A program made the position numbers and the translations under genes. DNA of 64,000 nt from Nesterenkonia salmonea (GTDB lineage Bacteria; Actinomycetota; Actinomycetes; Actinomycetales; Micrococcaceae). The stretch covers positions 1-64,000 of the forward strand of contig NZ_VAVZ01000002.1 of NCBI RefSeq assembly GCF_005771525.1. The letters run 5' to 3'. The notes beneath the pieces are model-generated. The model saw nothing but the letters and a program-made list of their open reading frames with translations, was not told the origin of the DNA and did no database searches. Shown here piece by piece: positions 34,549 to 44,163 of this stretch. Numbering within the stretch: position 1 is the first letter of the stretch; every line of letters begins with the position of its first letter.

Positions 34549-36009
34549 GTGAACAACGCCATCCGTCACACCTGGGTCGTCTCCGTGGCCCTGTTCGTCT
34601 CACTCTTCGCCGCCCTGTCTCTGATCCAGGTGGTCTTCTCCGACGACCTTAACTCCGACTCACGGAATTCACGCCAGACCATCGCTGACGCTGGTGCCCC
34701 CCGCGGGCCCATCACAGTTGACGGAACGCCCATTGCAGAATCGGTGCCCAGCGACACGACCCAGTATGACTATCAGCGGGTCTACAACGAACCGGAACTC
34801 TACAGCCACCTCACCGGCTACTTCTCCGTGGTTCAAGGCCGCGCTTCCGAGGCGGGAATTGAGGGGGCTCTCAATGAGGAGATCTCCGGGCACTCCGACT
34901 CCCAATTCTTTGACCGGATCACTGCCCTCTTCACCGGAGAAACGGTCATGGGGGCGCAGGTGGAACTGACCATCGACCCTGAGCTGCAGCGGCTTGCCTA
35001 TGACCAGATTCCCAATGATCAGCGCGGGACCATCATTGTCACCGACCTCCGCAATGGGGAGATCAAGGCCATGATGTCCAAGCCCAGCTATGACACCAAT
35101 GAGCTCGCCGTTCATTCCAGTACCGAGTACCAGGAGAACATGGAGCGGCTCGATGAGCAGGAAGGCCTCCACGTAAACTACAACGTGGCCGTAGGGCGCC
35201 CCATCTTCCCCGGGTCGTCGTTCAAGCTGATCACTGCCCTGGCCATGCTGGAATCCGGTGACTATGAGCTGGACACGGAACTGGACAACCCCTCCAGCAT
35301 CGATCTGCCGCAGTCTGACCGAACACTTCCGAACTTCGCTGGCGGCAACTGTGCCCAACGCAGTCAGGCCGAACTGAACTGGATCTTCGCTCAGTCCTGC
35401 AACACGCCCTTCGCTGAGGCCGCAATGGAACTTGGTGAGGAATCCATCCAGGAGGCGGCGGAGGCCTATGGCTGGAATGAGGCGATGCGCATTCCTGTCT
35501 ACGTCCAGCCGTCCCGCTTCCCCGAAACAACATCCGACGCCGAACTGGCGCTTTCCTCGATCGGTCAAGCGAGCGTGACAGCCACCCCGCTGCAGATGAA
35601 TATGGCAGCAGCAGCAATCGGCAACGGCGGCACCCTGATGAAACCTCAGCTAGTGGACACTGTTCGGGGCTCTGACCTTCAGATCCTCTCCAACCCTGAA
35701 CCAGAAGTGCTCAATGATGTGATGGATGAGTCCACCGCCGGTGAGCTCAACGAGATGATGGTCGGCGTCGTCGAAGAGGGAACCGGCTGGCGCGCCGACT
35801 CCGGGCGTTTCCAGGTCGCTGCCAAGACCGGAACAGCCGAGCGCGGCGACGATACCGGGACCTACAACTCATGGATCACTGGCTTCGCACCGGCTGATGA
35901 CCCCCAGTACGCCGTGACCGTCGTCTACGAGGGCATCGACCTCGGCACGGGTACTGATCTCACCGGACGCCAGATGCTTACTATGCTGGAGGCGGTGATT
36001 GACGAATGA
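34549..36009 (+). CDS. pbpA: Class B penicillin-binding protein PbpA
   Basis: 486 residues starting with GTG right after rodA. One N-terminal TM helix (about 10-30), a dimerisation domain, then the transpeptidase domain with the SxxK motif in [12 protein letters not shown], SxN as SCNTPF and KTG in [10 protein letters not shown]. It cross-links peptidoglycan together with the RodA polymerase. It is the expected phosphorylation target of PknB in mycobacteria. The end overlaps pknA by four bases. Confidence 0.95.
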   Translation: MNNAIRHTWVVSVALFVSLFAALSLIQVVFSDDLNSDSRNSRQTIADAGAPRGPITVDGTPIAESVPSDTTQYDYQRVYNEPELYSHLTGYFSVVQGRASEAGIEGALNEEISGHSDSQFFDRITALFTGETVMGAQVELTIDPELQRLAYDQIPNDQRGTIIVTDLRNGEIKAMMSKPSYDTNELAVHSSTEYQENMERLDEQEGLHVNYNVAVGRPIFPGSSFKLITALAMLESGDYELDTELDNPSSIDLPQSDRTLPNFAGGNCAQRSQAELNWIFAQSCNTPFAEAAMELGEESIQEAAEAYGWNEAMRIPVYVQPSRFPETTSDAELALSSIGQASVTATPLQMNMAAAAIGNGGTLMKPQLVDTVRGSDLQILSNPEPEVLNDVMDESTAGELNEMMVGVVEEGTGWRADSGRFQVAAKTGTAERGDDTGTYNSWITGFAPADDPQYAVTVVYEGIDLGTGTDLTGRQMLTMLEAVIDE

Positions 36010-37850
36010 GACCCGCGGTCGGACTCACGATGGGTGACCGCTATAAACTCACCGAACGTATCGCCATCGGCGGTATGGGTGAGGTGTGGAAGGCCGACGA
36101 CATAGTCCTCGGCCGCACAGTCGCGATCAAAATCCTCAAAGAGGAGTACACCGGCGATGAGGCATTCCTCCGCCGTTTCCGAGCCGAGGCCCGCCACACC
36201 GCCCTGCTGAACCACCCAGGCATCGCCGACATCTACGACTACGGCGAACAGGCCGGTTCCGGCTACCTGGTGATGGAGCTGGTACCAGGCAGGCCACTGA
36301 GCGTGATCTTGGAACGAGACAAGACGCTCCCGTGGGAGAAAGTGCTCTCCATCATGGCTCAGACCGGACGGGCTCTCCAGGTCGCCCATGATCAGGGTCT
36401 GGTGCACCGTGATGTGAAGCCGGGAAACCTGCTGGTCACACCCACCCGCCGGGTGAAGATCACGGACTTCGGCATCGCGCGGCTCGCCGATCAGGTGCCG
36501 CTGACAGCGACCGGTCAGGTGATGGGCACTGTCCAGTACCTCTCCCCTGAACAGGCCACCGGCCAGCACGCCACTGGCTCTTCGGATATCTACGCCCTCG
36601 GGGTCATCGGCTACGAGGCGCTGGTGGGCCACCGGCCCTTCACGGGTGAGTCGCAGATCGCGATTGCGCTGAAGCAGGTCAATGATCCACCTCCGCCGCT
36701 GCCCGATGACGTCCCGGCCCAGGTCCGTGCGCTCATCATGTGCATGCTGGCCAAGGACTCAGATCAGCGCCCACCCAACGCCAGCAAAATGGCAGACGCC
36801 GCAGAGGCTCTTCTGCGTCACGACACCGCTGCAGCCTTGGCGGCAGTTCCTGCGATGAGGAACCACCTGCGTGGCACCGGGGACGACGACGATACCCAGC
36901 TGCTGCCCACCGCGGACGCCGCTGGCAGTGGTCAGCCTGTTGGGGAGGATGTCACGGCCGCACTCTCCGCCACGACCCCTGAACAGCCCGTGCCAGCACA
37001 GACCTCCCTGCCGGCCACCGCGCAGGCCCAGGCTGCCGGGCTGCCGAGCCCGGACACTCAGCAGAGCCCGGCGGCGGAACAGAAGGAGTCCACCATCGGG
37101 TCCCGGTGGCGCTGGCCCACCATCACGCTGATCGTTCTGGTGCTCCTTGCCGTCTTCGGCGCCTGGGTTCTGCCTTTGATGGCGGCCAACGATCACTCTG
37201 AGGACGATTCCGACGCAGCCCCGACGCAGTATGTGACTGAATACGCCACTGAAACCGCGACGGCGGAGCCCGAGCTGGTCGCAGTCGATGAGGACGAGTT
37301 GCTCGGCCGCAATGTCGACGAGGTCCAGGTTCTTCTCGAGGAAGAAGGCCTCCAGGTGGAAGCCGAAGAGGTGACCTCCACTCAGGAAGCCAGAACCGTC
37401 ACTGGGGTCACTCCCGCAGGCAGCCTTCCGCTCGGTGCGACCGTCACACTGTTCTACTCGGCCGGTCCTCCCCCACCACCGGCGACTACCCAGGAACCAC
37501 CACCACCGCCACCGGCAACCACGGAGGCACCGCCTCCACCGCCGCCGAGCCCCACTCCGACTGAGGCTGAAACCACCGAACCGGAACCGGAACCTGAGCC
37601 AGAACCGGAACCCGAACCCACGCCGAGTCCTGAGCCGGAACCGGAGCCAGAACCGGAGCCAGAACCCACAGACACTGAGACCGATGCGGCCGGGACGCCG
37701 GGCACCCCCAGCAGTATTCCCACATCGACCAGTACCGAATCCAGCTCAACCAGCATCACGCTGGTCGGGAACTCCCCGGCCACTACCCCGCAGTCCAGCG
37801 CGGGCGGGCCGTCGCAATACAACTACTTCGCCTCAGGAGGTGACCGATGA
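36006..37850 (+). CDS. pknA: Ser/Thr protein kinase PknA with one PASTA-like domain
   Basis: 614 residues. The kinase domain (about 10-275) has the Gly-loop [10 protein letters not shown], Lys in [26 protein letters not shown] and an activation loop with [12 protein letters not shown] helix follows at about 370-391. Outside the membrane there is a PASTA-like module (about 427-484; [36 protein letters not shown]) and then a Pro-run and Glu-Pro-repeat tail to residue 600. Mycobacterial PknA lacks PASTA, so this copy is unusual, though such domains do occur elsewhere in actinobacteria. It overlaps pbpA and pknB. Confidence 0.95.
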   Translation: MRPAVGLTMGDRYKLTERIAIGGMGEVWKADDIVLGRTVAIKILKEEYTGDEAFLRRFRAEARHTALLNHPGIADIYDYGEQAGSGYLVMELVPGRPLSVILERDKTLPWEKVLSIMAQTGRALQVAHDQGLVHRDVKPGNLLVTPTRRVKITDFGIARLADQVPLTATGQVMGTVQYLSPEQATGQHATGSSDIYALGVIGYEALVGHRPFTGESQIAIALKQVNDPPPPLPDDVPAQVRALIMCMLAKDSDQRPPNASKMADAAEALLRHDTAAALAAVPAMRNHLRGTGDDDDTQLLPTADAAGSGQPVGEDVTAALSATTPEQPVPAQTSLPATAQAQAAGLPSPDTQQSPAAEQKESTIGSRWRWPTITLIVLVLLAVFGAWVLPLMAANDHSEDDSDAAPTQYVTEYATETATAEPELVAVDEDELLGRNVDEVQVLLEEEGLQVEAEEVTSTQEARTVTGVTPAGSLPLGATVTLFYSAGPPPPPATTQEPPPPPPATTEAPPPPPPSPTPTEAETTEPEPEPEPEPEPEPTPSPEPEPEPEPEPEPTDTETDAAGTPGTPSSIPTSTSTESSSTSITLVGNSPATTPQSSAGGPSQYNYFASGGDR

Positions 37851-40024
37851 CCGAGCGAGTGCTCAACGGCCGCTACCGGATCGAGGCGCTAATCGGCCGC
37901 GGTGGCATGGCAGATGTCTACCGCAGCTACGATTTGTCCCTGGAGCGAGACGTCGCAGTGAAGATGCTGCGGCCCGACTTGGCCCGTGACCCCATGTTCC
38001 AGACCCGGTTCAAACGGGAGGCGCAGTCCTCGGCCTCGTTAAACCATCCCAATGTTGTGGGGGTCTACGACACTGGTTCCACCCAGGTCAGCGAAAACGG
38101 TGGGGACACCAAGACGCCCTACATCGTCATGGAGTTCGTCCGGGGGGTCACCCTGCGGCACATCTTGCACGGCAGCCGCGGGGAAGCATCACAGGAGGGC
38201 ACTGACTCCCCTCCGCTGCCACCTCAGCCGGCAGAATCCACGGGAGGAGCCGCCCGCACCGACTCTGATGTCCTCGGTGTCACCGACCCTGACGCCACAC
38301 AGGTCGTCTCACAGGTGACCCAGCCGCTGGACAAGAAGATTGACACTGCTCTGAACAGGCCCCTGAGCGATCAGGAGGCCGCCCGGTACATGTCCGGGAT
38401 CCTGGCCGCGTTGAGCTACTCCCACACCCGTGGCATCGTGCACCGGGACATCAAGCCCTCCAATGTGATGGTGTCCCAAAGCGGGGATGTGAAGGTCATG
38501 GACTTCGGCATTGCCCGAGCTCTGGCCGACTCCGCGCAGACCATGACCCAGACCTCTGCTGTGGTCGGCACCGCCCAGTATCTTTCCCCGGAGCAGGCCC
38601 GCGGCGAGGTGGTCGATCACCGCAGCGATCTCTACTCCGCAGGCTGTGTGCTGTTCGAGCTGCTGACCAATCGTCCGCCGTTCACTGGGGAGTCCCCGGT
38701 GTCGGTGGCCTATCAGCATGTGCGTGAGCAGCCCCCGGCCGTCTCAGACTTCAACCCTCATGTCTCCCCTGCCATGGAATCAGTGGTGACGAAGGCGCTG
38801 ATCAAGGATCCGGCTCTGCGCTTCCAGACGGCAGACGAGTTTGAGGCCGCTTTGGCAGACGCCCTGCACGGCATCCCTGTGGACGAGGGCGCCACCACGC
38901 AGCTCGCCGCGGTGGGCGCCACCGGTTTCGACGACGTGGTCTCACCTGCTGGGGCCGTCCCTATGTCAGCCCGCACCCCTGAAGATCCGGACTACAACGA
39001 CTACCAGGAGTACGGCCAGCCCAGACGCCGACCCAACCGCACCGGGCTCTATATCCTGCTGGTGATTTTGGCGCTGGCTCTGCTGGCCGGCACCACTTTT
39101 GTGCTCTCGCAGATGCTCGGTGACTCAGACGGCGTCGAGGCAGAGATGGTCGAGGTTCCTGCTGTGGCCGGCATGCCGGAGGACGAGGCCGTCCAGGAAC
39201 TCACCGACGCCGGACTCAGCCCTGAGACCGTCACCGAGACCAGCTCGGAGGTGGAGGCTGATTTTGCGATCCGCACTGACCCTGACTCAGGGACTGAGGT
39301 GGAAAGCGGAAGCGATATCACTCTCTACATCTCCGAAGGCGATGGCGAGGTCGAAATCCCTGAGGGCCTAGTGGGTCAGCCGGAGGACACGGTCCGCGGG
39401 ATCTTGGAAGAAGCTGGGCTCGAGGTCGGAACGGTCACCGAAGAGGACGATCCGGATGCCCCCGAGGGTGAGGTCATCAGCACCGACCCTGAATCCGGTA
39501 CCTCTGTAGAATCCGGCTCAGAGGTCAACCTGGTCATTTCTACCGGAGAAGTCCAGCTGCCATCCGGTCTCGAAGGATACGTCGGCCAGCACCGCAGCTT
39601 CGGTGAGGAGTTCCTGGTCTCAGAAGGGTTCCAACTGACACCTCAGCCGCGGTGGGTGGAGACATCCGATATCGACGGCAGCGGGGAACTTCTCGGCTAC
39701 GAGGTCAACGGCCAGGCGGTATCCAGTGGCGACTCCGTTCCGAACGACGCCGTCATCCAGATCGTCGCGGGAACCCTCCCTCAAACCCAGGAGGACGACT
39801 CTCCGTCTGAGGATGAGGACGACGATGAGGAGGAAGAGGACTCCCCCGGCAATAACGAAGATGAAGACGACAATGGGGACGAGGAGGACTCCGGCAACGA
39901 CGAGGAAGAAGAGGAAGAGGGCGACTCCCCCGGGAACGGCAACAACGGCAATGGCAATGGCAACGGAAACAACGGCAACGGGAATGGCAACCAGGACGAG
40001 AACGAGGAAGAGGACGAGGAGTAG
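37847..40024 (+). CDS. pknB: Ser/Thr protein kinase PknB with PASTA domains
   Basis: 725 residues. Kinase domain about 8-290: Gly-loop [33 protein letters not shown], activation-loop Thr-rich [20 protein letters not shown]. An insert of about 58 residues (about 108-165), Pro/Ser/Asp-rich, sits in the hinge-to-helix region. A TM helix is at about 400-421. Two clear PASTA repeats (about 430-495 and 497-562) and a degenerate third (to about 640) should bind muropeptides or lipid II. The last 80 residues are poly-Asp/Glu and Asn-Gly repeats. The kinase senses wall status and phosphorylates division and wall enzymes. Confidence 0.95.
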   Translation: MTERVLNGRYRIEALIGRGGMADVYRSYDLSLERDVAVKMLRPDLARDPMFQTRFKREAQSSASLNHPNVVGVYDTGSTQVSENGGDTKTPYIVMEFVRGVTLRHILHGSRGEASQEGTDSPPLPPQPAESTGGAARTDSDVLGVTDPDATQVVSQVTQPLDKKIDTALNRPLSDQEAARYMSGILAALSYSHTRGIVHRDIKPSNVMVSQSGDVKVMDFGIARALADSAQTMTQTSAVVGTAQYLSPEQARGEVVDHRSDLYSAGCVLFELLTNRPPFTGESPVSVAYQHVREQPPAVSDFNPHVSPAMESVVTKALIKDPALRFQTADEFEAALADALHGIPVDEGATTQLAAVGATGFDDVVSPAGAVPMSARTPEDPDYNDYQEYGQPRRRPNRTGLYILLVILALALLAGTTFVLSQMLGDSDGVEAEMVEVPAVAGMPEDEAVQELTDAGLSPETVTETSSEVEADFAIRTDPDSGTEVESGSDITLYISEGDGEVEIPEGLVGQPEDTVRGILEEAGLEVGTVTEEDDPDAPEGEVISTDPESGTSVESGSEVNLVISTGEVQLPSGLEGYVGQHRSFGEEFLVSEGFQLTPQPRWVETSDIDGSGELLGYEVNGQAVSSGDSVPNDAVIQIVAGTLPQTQEDDSPSEDEDDDEEEEDSPGNNEDEDDNGDEEDSGNDEEEEEEGDSPGNGNNGNGNGNGNNGNGNGNQDENEEEDEE

Positions 40025-40027
40025 TCT

Positions 40028-41326
40028 TTGGCGATGATCCGTCTGCGCCCACCCCGACCGGCGACCATTGTTCTGGGCAAGGCAGCCCGTGCGCTGACCA
40101 GACTGCGCGGCGGTTCAGGTTCAGCATTCCCCGGGCTTGTTGTTGAGCGACTCGACCCCAGTTTTCTTGCTGGGGTGCTCGCCCAGTTGCCCCGCGGCGT
40201 CGTCGTAGTTTCAGGGACCAATGGCAAGACCACCACCACCAAGATGGTGGTGGAGCTGTTGCGCGGCCAAGGACTCCGGGTTTTCACGAACCGTTCGGGC
40301 TCCAACTTCACCCGCGGAGTGGTCGCGTCCATGCTCGGCGAGATTGGCCCCACCGGCAGACTCAACGCAGATATTGCTGTTCTGGAGCTCGATGAGGCTC
40401 ATGCGGTGCACTTTGTGCGGGCCGTGAATCCGCAGTACTCCCTGTTGTTGAACGTGATGCGCGATCAGCTCGACCGGTTCGGCGAAATCGACACCACCGC
40501 CGGACTGCTGCGGACCATCGCCGAACACACCACTGAGGGTGTGGTGCTCAACCGCGAAGACTCCCGGGTCGCTGCGATCGCCGACTCGCTCAGCACGCAG
40601 CAGGTCAAGTACTTTGGGCTGGCCCCGGAGCTGCGTTCCCATTTTCCTTCCGACGATGAGCTCCACGGGGCAGGTTCCGGGGTAGTGAGTCAGCAGCCTG
40701 AGGCTGATGTGCTGCTGACCGGGCTGGGCACCCAACAGGGAACCTTCCGGATGGGTGCCGAAGAGATCAGCAGCGAGCTGACCGTCAACGGGGCGTACAA
40801 CATTTACAACGCTGCCGCCGCGCTGGCTCTGGTCCGGCTGGTGCTCGGCGATGACACTGACCGTGGTGCACTCCTGGCGTCACTGCGCAGAGCGTCACCG
40901 GCCTTTGGGCGTGGAGAGTCCCTCACCGTGGGGGGCCAGCCCGTAGACCTGGTGCTGGTGAAGAACCCGTCAGGTTTCCGGCTGGGGCTTTCGAGCTTCC
41001 CAGCTGAGGGGGTGGCGACCATGATCGCCATCAATGACAACTACGCCGACGGGCGCGATATGAGCTGGCTATGGGATGTCGGCTTCGAATCCTTGGCCCA
41101 CAAAGGTGTCGCGATGGTCTCCGGGGTCCGCACCTATGACATGGCGCTGCGGCTGAGCTATGACGGAGTGAGCATCGCTGCCCACGAACCCGATCTTGGG
41201 AAGGCCCTGGACGATTTTTTGGCAGCTCACCCGGACGTCCCCAAGCGCATCTTCTGCACCTACACCGCAATGCTTGCCCTGCGTAAACGCCTGGGCACCT
41301 ACACCGAGGTGGAGGCCTTCAACTGA
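40028..41326 (+). CDS. murT: Lipid II isoglutaminyl synthase, MurT subunit
   Basis: 432 residues. A Mur-ligase fold with P-loop VVSGTNGKTTTTKMVVELL, NRSGSNFTRG, ELDEAHAV and the C-terminal MurT domain (IAINDNYADGRDMSWLWDV). MurT activates the D-Glu carboxylate of lipid II for amidation by GatD, encoded next with a one-base overlap. The Cys4 zinc-ribbon insert reported in MurT of Firmicutes is absent: the only Cys is in RIFCTYT near the end. The gene follows pknB by 3 bases, so amidation is embedded in the kinase/wall operon. Confidence 0.93.
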   Translation: MAMIRLRPPRPATIVLGKAARALTRLRGGSGSAFPGLVVERLDPSFLAGVLAQLPRGVVVVSGTNGKTTTTKMVVELLRGQGLRVFTNRSGSNFTRGVVASMLGEIGPTGRLNADIAVLELDEAHAVHFVRAVNPQYSLLLNVMRDQLDRFGEIDTTAGLLRTIAEHTTEGVVLNREDSRVAAIADSLSTQQVKYFGLAPELRSHFPSDDELHGAGSGVVSQQPEADVLLTGLGTQQGTFRMGAEEISSELTVNGAYNIYNAAAALALVRLVLGDDTDRGALLASLRRASPAFGRGESLTVGGQPVDLVLVKNPSGFRLGLSSFPAEGVATMIAINDNYADGRDMSWLWDVGFESLAHKGVAMVSGVRTYDMALRLSYDGVSIAAHEPDLGKALDDFLAAHPDVPKRIFCTYTAMLALRKRLGTYTEVEAFN

Positions 41327-42102
41327 TGACTGTGCCCGTTCCCTCTGAGCCCACAGCTTCCGATCAGCAGATTCGTGTCCTTCAGCTGTATCCGCGGGAT
41401 ATGAATATTTACGGTGACTACGGCAACGCCCTGGTGCTGATGCGGCGTATCCAGTGGTACGGCTTCACTCCGGTGATGCTCTCCTACAACCCAGGGGACG
41501 AGTTCCCTGAGGATGTGGACATGCTCATCGGAGGAGGGGGCCAGGACTCCGGGCAGGACCGGATACAGCAGGACCTTCTGGGCATCGGCGACCGGCTGCG
41601 CGGCTTGGCCGAACAGGACACTCCGATGCTCATGATCTGTGGGCTCTACCAACTGTTCGGGCACTTCTTCGAAACACGCGACGGTTCACGCATCTCAGGG
41701 GTCGGTGTCCTGGATGTCGAGACCTACGGCACGGACAATCGGCTGATCGGCAACGTGGTTTCAGAATCCGCGGATTTCGGTCAGATCATCGGTTATGAGA
41801 ACCACTCCGGGCAGACATACTTGGGGCCCACAGCTGAACCGTTGGCGCAGGTCGTTGTCGGCGAAGGAAACAACCAGCGGGACCCCCACGAGGGCGCCAG
41901 GTACCGCAATGTGCTCGGCAGCTACCTCCACGGGGCCCTTCTGCCCAAGAACCCTGCGATCGCGGACTTCCTGATCGGCACCGCCGTGCGGCAGAAGTTT
42001 GAGCAGGAACTTCCTGCGTTTGAGGCACCACAGTCAGCTCCGGTGAGCTTACAAACTCTTACCGAACACGCCAGGGAAGCTGCTGCCGCCAGACCCCGCT
42101 GA
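41326..42102 (+). CDS. gatD: Lipid II isoglutaminyl synthase, GatD subunit
   Basis: 258 residues with a class I glutamine-amidotransferase-like fold of the CobB/CobQ type. The catalytic Cys lies in LMICGLYQLFGHFF (about residue 105), and the His in GSYLHGALLPKNP (about 205). GatD releases ammonia from glutamine and passes it to MurT. The two together convert the D-Glu of lipid II to D-isoglutamine, which aids cross-linking. It ends one base from the convergent PabA/TrpG gene, with no visible terminator between. Confidence 0.93.
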   Translation: MTVPVPSEPTASDQQIRVLQLYPRDMNIYGDYGNALVLMRRIQWYGFTPVMLSYNPGDEFPEDVDMLIGGGGQDSGQDRIQQDLLGIGDRLRGLAEQDTPMLMICGLYQLFGHFFETRDGSRISGVGVLDVETYGTDNRLIGNVVSESADFGQIIGYENHSGQTYLGPTAEPLAQVVVGEGNNQRDPHEGARYRNVLGSYLHGALLPKNPAIADFLIGTAVRQKFEQELPAFEAPQSAPVSLQTLTEHAREAAAARPR

Positions 42103-42103
42103 T

Positions 42104-42733
42104 TCAGCGGATGGGGTTGAGGTCGGCAGCCTTCACAGCTGCCCCTTCCATCCCGAGGGACTCCAACCAGTTGCCCAGCATCCGGTAACCTCCCTCAGTC
42201 AGCACGGACTCTGGGTGGTACTGCAACCCCCACAGGGGGGCGCTGCGATGCGCCAGCGCCATGATCACTCCATCGGCGGTGGTGGCGGTGACCTCAAGGA
42301 CATCCGGGACCGTGTTCGGCTGCACAGCAAGCGAGTGGTAGCGCGTAGCCTCGAATGTCTCTGGAAGTCCAGCGAAGGACTCGTGCCCGGTGTGCGTCAC
42401 CGGTGATGTCTTGCCGTGCATCAGCTGGTCAGCGTGCGTCACGGTGGCACCGAATGCCTCACCGAGGCCCTGATGGCCCAAACAGACTCCCAGCATCGGG
42501 GACCGAGCTTCTGCGCACCAGCGGATCAAGTCCACGGAGATTCCTGCGTTCGCGGGAGTTCCTGGGCCCGGGGAGATCAGCACACCATCGTGTTCCGCGG
42601 CGAGCTCGGTGACTTCTTCCAGGCTCAGGTCATCATTGCGGATCACTGTGGTCTCAGCGCCGAGCTCACGCAGGTACCCCACCAGCGTGTAGACAAAACT
42701 GTCATAGTTGTCGACGACGAGAATACGAGTCAT
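42104..42733 (-). CDS. PabA/TrpG-type glutamine amidotransferase
   Basis: 209 residues from ATG 42733 (a TTG at 42742 is less likely). Class I amidotransferase triad: Cys in GVCLGHQGLGEAFG, and His/Glu in LQYHPESVLTEGG. Early VVDNYDSFVYTLVGYL and ISPGPGTP are classical. It supplies ammonia to a PabB/TrpE synthase for p-aminobenzoate or anthranilate. No synthase gene is adjacent. In many actinobacteria this gene sits beside pknB/sortase and is annotated as pabA or trpG; I cannot tell which. Confidence 0.9.
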   Translation of the reverse strand: MTRILVVDNYDSFVYTLVGYLRELGAETTVIRNDDLSLEEVTELAAEHDGVLISPGPGTPANAGISVDLIRWCAEARSPMLGVCLGHQGLGEAFGATVTHADQLMHGKTSPVTHTGHESFAGLPETFEATRYHSLAVQPNTVPDVLEVTATTADGVIMALAHRSAPLWGLQYHPESVLTEGGYRMLGNWLESLGMEGAAVKAADLNPIR

Positions 42734-42742
42734 AGCGGTCAA

Positions 42743-42907
42743 TTATCCGTCATCAAGGGTCACATCACCCAATGGGCTGTATTCGCTCAGCCAGGGGAAG
42801 ACAAATTCCATGAGGCCGTAGACCGCTGCCGCCAGCAAAACCAGTGTGGTGAGGATCCGAATCCACAGCGGACCAGGTAGGACATCGTTGAAGAACCAGG
42901 CGTACAT
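42743..42907 (-). CDS. 54-residue membrane protein between sortase and PabA
   Basis: Reads MYAWFFNDVLPGPLWIRILT, a hydrophobic helix through VLLAAAVYGLMEFVFPWLS, and a short acidic end, with TAA at 42743. The start overlaps the sortase stop by one base (TGATG), so translation is probably coupled. One or two TM segments. Small proteins with a PGP-W-R-L pattern at this place are found in other actinobacteria next to class E sortase, which supports a real gene. Function unknown; a role in envelope assembly with the sortase is possible. Confidence 0.8.
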   Translation of the reverse strand: MYAWFFNDVLPGPLWIRILTTLVLLAAAVYGLMEFVFPWLSEYSPLGDVTLDDG

Positions 42908-43779
42908 CAGTCGGCACCTCTGGCGTAAAACATCTCAGAGATCGGCTCATGGTGCACCAGCTCTTCCGGCGCCTCACCACCCAGCGGCACAAAGTCCACA
43001 ATCTCAGCGTGGTGGATCAGCCGTTCCCGGTTGGAGTACAACGGGTGGCAGGTGGTGAAGGTCAACACGCCGAACTCGGCCTCTGCCTCCGGGTCACTCG
43101 GCACTGCTGAGAGCACTTCGGCCTGGCTGGGAAGAACAACCTGACGCTCTTGGACCTCGTAGATGTAGATCCCGTCATAGGAGACCACATAGATCGGGTC
43201 GCCTATCTGCAGGTTGTCCTGATTGCCGAGCATGGACGCATTGGTGTTGCGGTGACCGGCCAGGGCAAAGTTTCCCGGCTCATCCGGCCACTGTGTCTCT
43301 GTGTAGTGCCCCACGCCTCCGCGGTCGATCTGCGCCGCGCTGGTGCCGTGTCTGATCGGTGCCGCCCACTGATCACCCAGTCGCGGGGCGTAGACCGTAC
43401 CCATGATGTCCTCCGACCCGGTCTGACTGCGCATGTGGTCCGCGCACCCGATCTCAGTGCCGTCCTCCAGGGTGTAGCAGACGTCGAAATCGACCGGGGA
43501 CGGTCCCCCGTCGTCGCCGTCTCCGGCCGGCTCAGCCCGGTCCGGCATTCCGGCGTAGAACTCATTGAGCGAGTCCTGCCTATCCGACTCAGCCTCAATT
43601 CCGGTCCACCACAGTTCCCAAACCACAAAAAGCAGCCCCAGCACACCGAGCGTGATGAGGATTTCTCCGAACCAGCCGACCATCCGAGAACCGAACGAAC
43701 GGCGACGCCGCCGTGGTGGTGAAGTTACTCGAGCCGCCCGCTGTGCCGGGTCTGCGTGTCGAGGTGGTGCTAGCGTCAT
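42907..43779 (-). CDS. Class E sortase
   Basis: 290 residues from ATG 43779. A basic N-terminus and one TM helix (about 35-52) place the catalytic domain outside. Sortase residues are visible: His in FALAGHRNTNA, Cys in LTFTTCHPLYS, and Arg in SNRERLIHHA. Class E sortases of high-GC actinobacteria recognise LAxTG-type sorting signals. Between TM and barrel there is an acidic spacer with a CYTL/IGC pair of Cys. It heads an operon with the 54-aa protein and PabA/TrpG and is divergent from crgA. Confidence 0.92.
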   Translation of the reverse strand: MTLAPPRHADPAQRAARVTSPPRRRRRSFGSRMVGWFGEILITLGVLGLLFVVWELWWTGIEAESDRQDSLNEFYAGMPDRAEPAGDGDDGGPSPVDFDVCYTLEDGTEIGCADHMRSQTGSEDIMGTVYAPRLGDQWAAPIRHGTSAAQIDRGGVGHYTETQWPDEPGNFALAGHRNTNASMLGNQDNLQIGDPIYVVSYDGIYIYEVQERQVVLPSQAEVLSAVPSDPEAEAEFGVLTFTTCHPLYSNRERLIHHAEIVDFVPLGGEAPEELVHHEPISEMFYARGAD

Positions 43780-43860
43780 CGTAGTCAGTGGCTCGCTTTG
43801 CGTAGAATGGCGCGGAAGAAGTCCGACGACCATAGAATACCCAATATTCAGGAGTCACCC

Positions 43861-44160
43861 GTGCCAGAATCCCGACGCCGGAAGAACCGCAATGCCGGCG
43901 ATCAGCAGCAGAATGATCCGAAATCCCCGCTGAGCGGCGCTGAACAGTTCAGCATGGACGGCCTGGACGGGGAGGACGAGTCGCTGCCCACGTGGTACCG
44001 GGTGACCATGTTCGGGCTGATGATCATCGGTCTGCTCTGGCTGATCACCTGGTATGTCACCTCCGGGGCACTACCGATCAGCACCCTCGGAGGCTGGAAC
44101 ATCATTGTCGGGTTCTCCATCGCGATGGTCGGCTTCTTTATGACCATGCGCTGGAAATAG
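43861..44160 (+). CDS. crgA: Cell division protein CrgA
   Basis: 99 residues from GTG 43861, six bases after an AGGAG. It begins PESRRRKNRN, as CrgA proteins do, and ends with two TM helices (VTMFGLMIIGLLWLITWYV and WNIIVGFSIAMVGFFMTMRW). CrgA interacts with FtsZ, FtsQ, FtsI and FtsW at the septum. The frame extends upstream to 43798, but that part overlaps the divergent promoter region and has no similarity. Convergent with the tricorn-type gene, 3 bases apart. Confidence 0.93.
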   Translation: MPESRRRKNRNAGDQQQNDPKSPLSGAEQFSMDGLDGEDESLPTWYRVTMFGLMIIGLLWLITWYVTSGALPISTLGGWNIIVGFSIAMVGFFMTMRWK

Positions 44161-44163
44161 GGT

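Noticed and set aside
34669-35568. 299-residue minus-strand ORF inside pbpA
   Set aside because: Antisense to the class B PBP gene, without family similarity.
37454-37822. Gly-Ser repeat ORF on the minus strand
   Set aside because: It is the reverse complement of the Glu-Pro repeat of PknA, not an independent gene.
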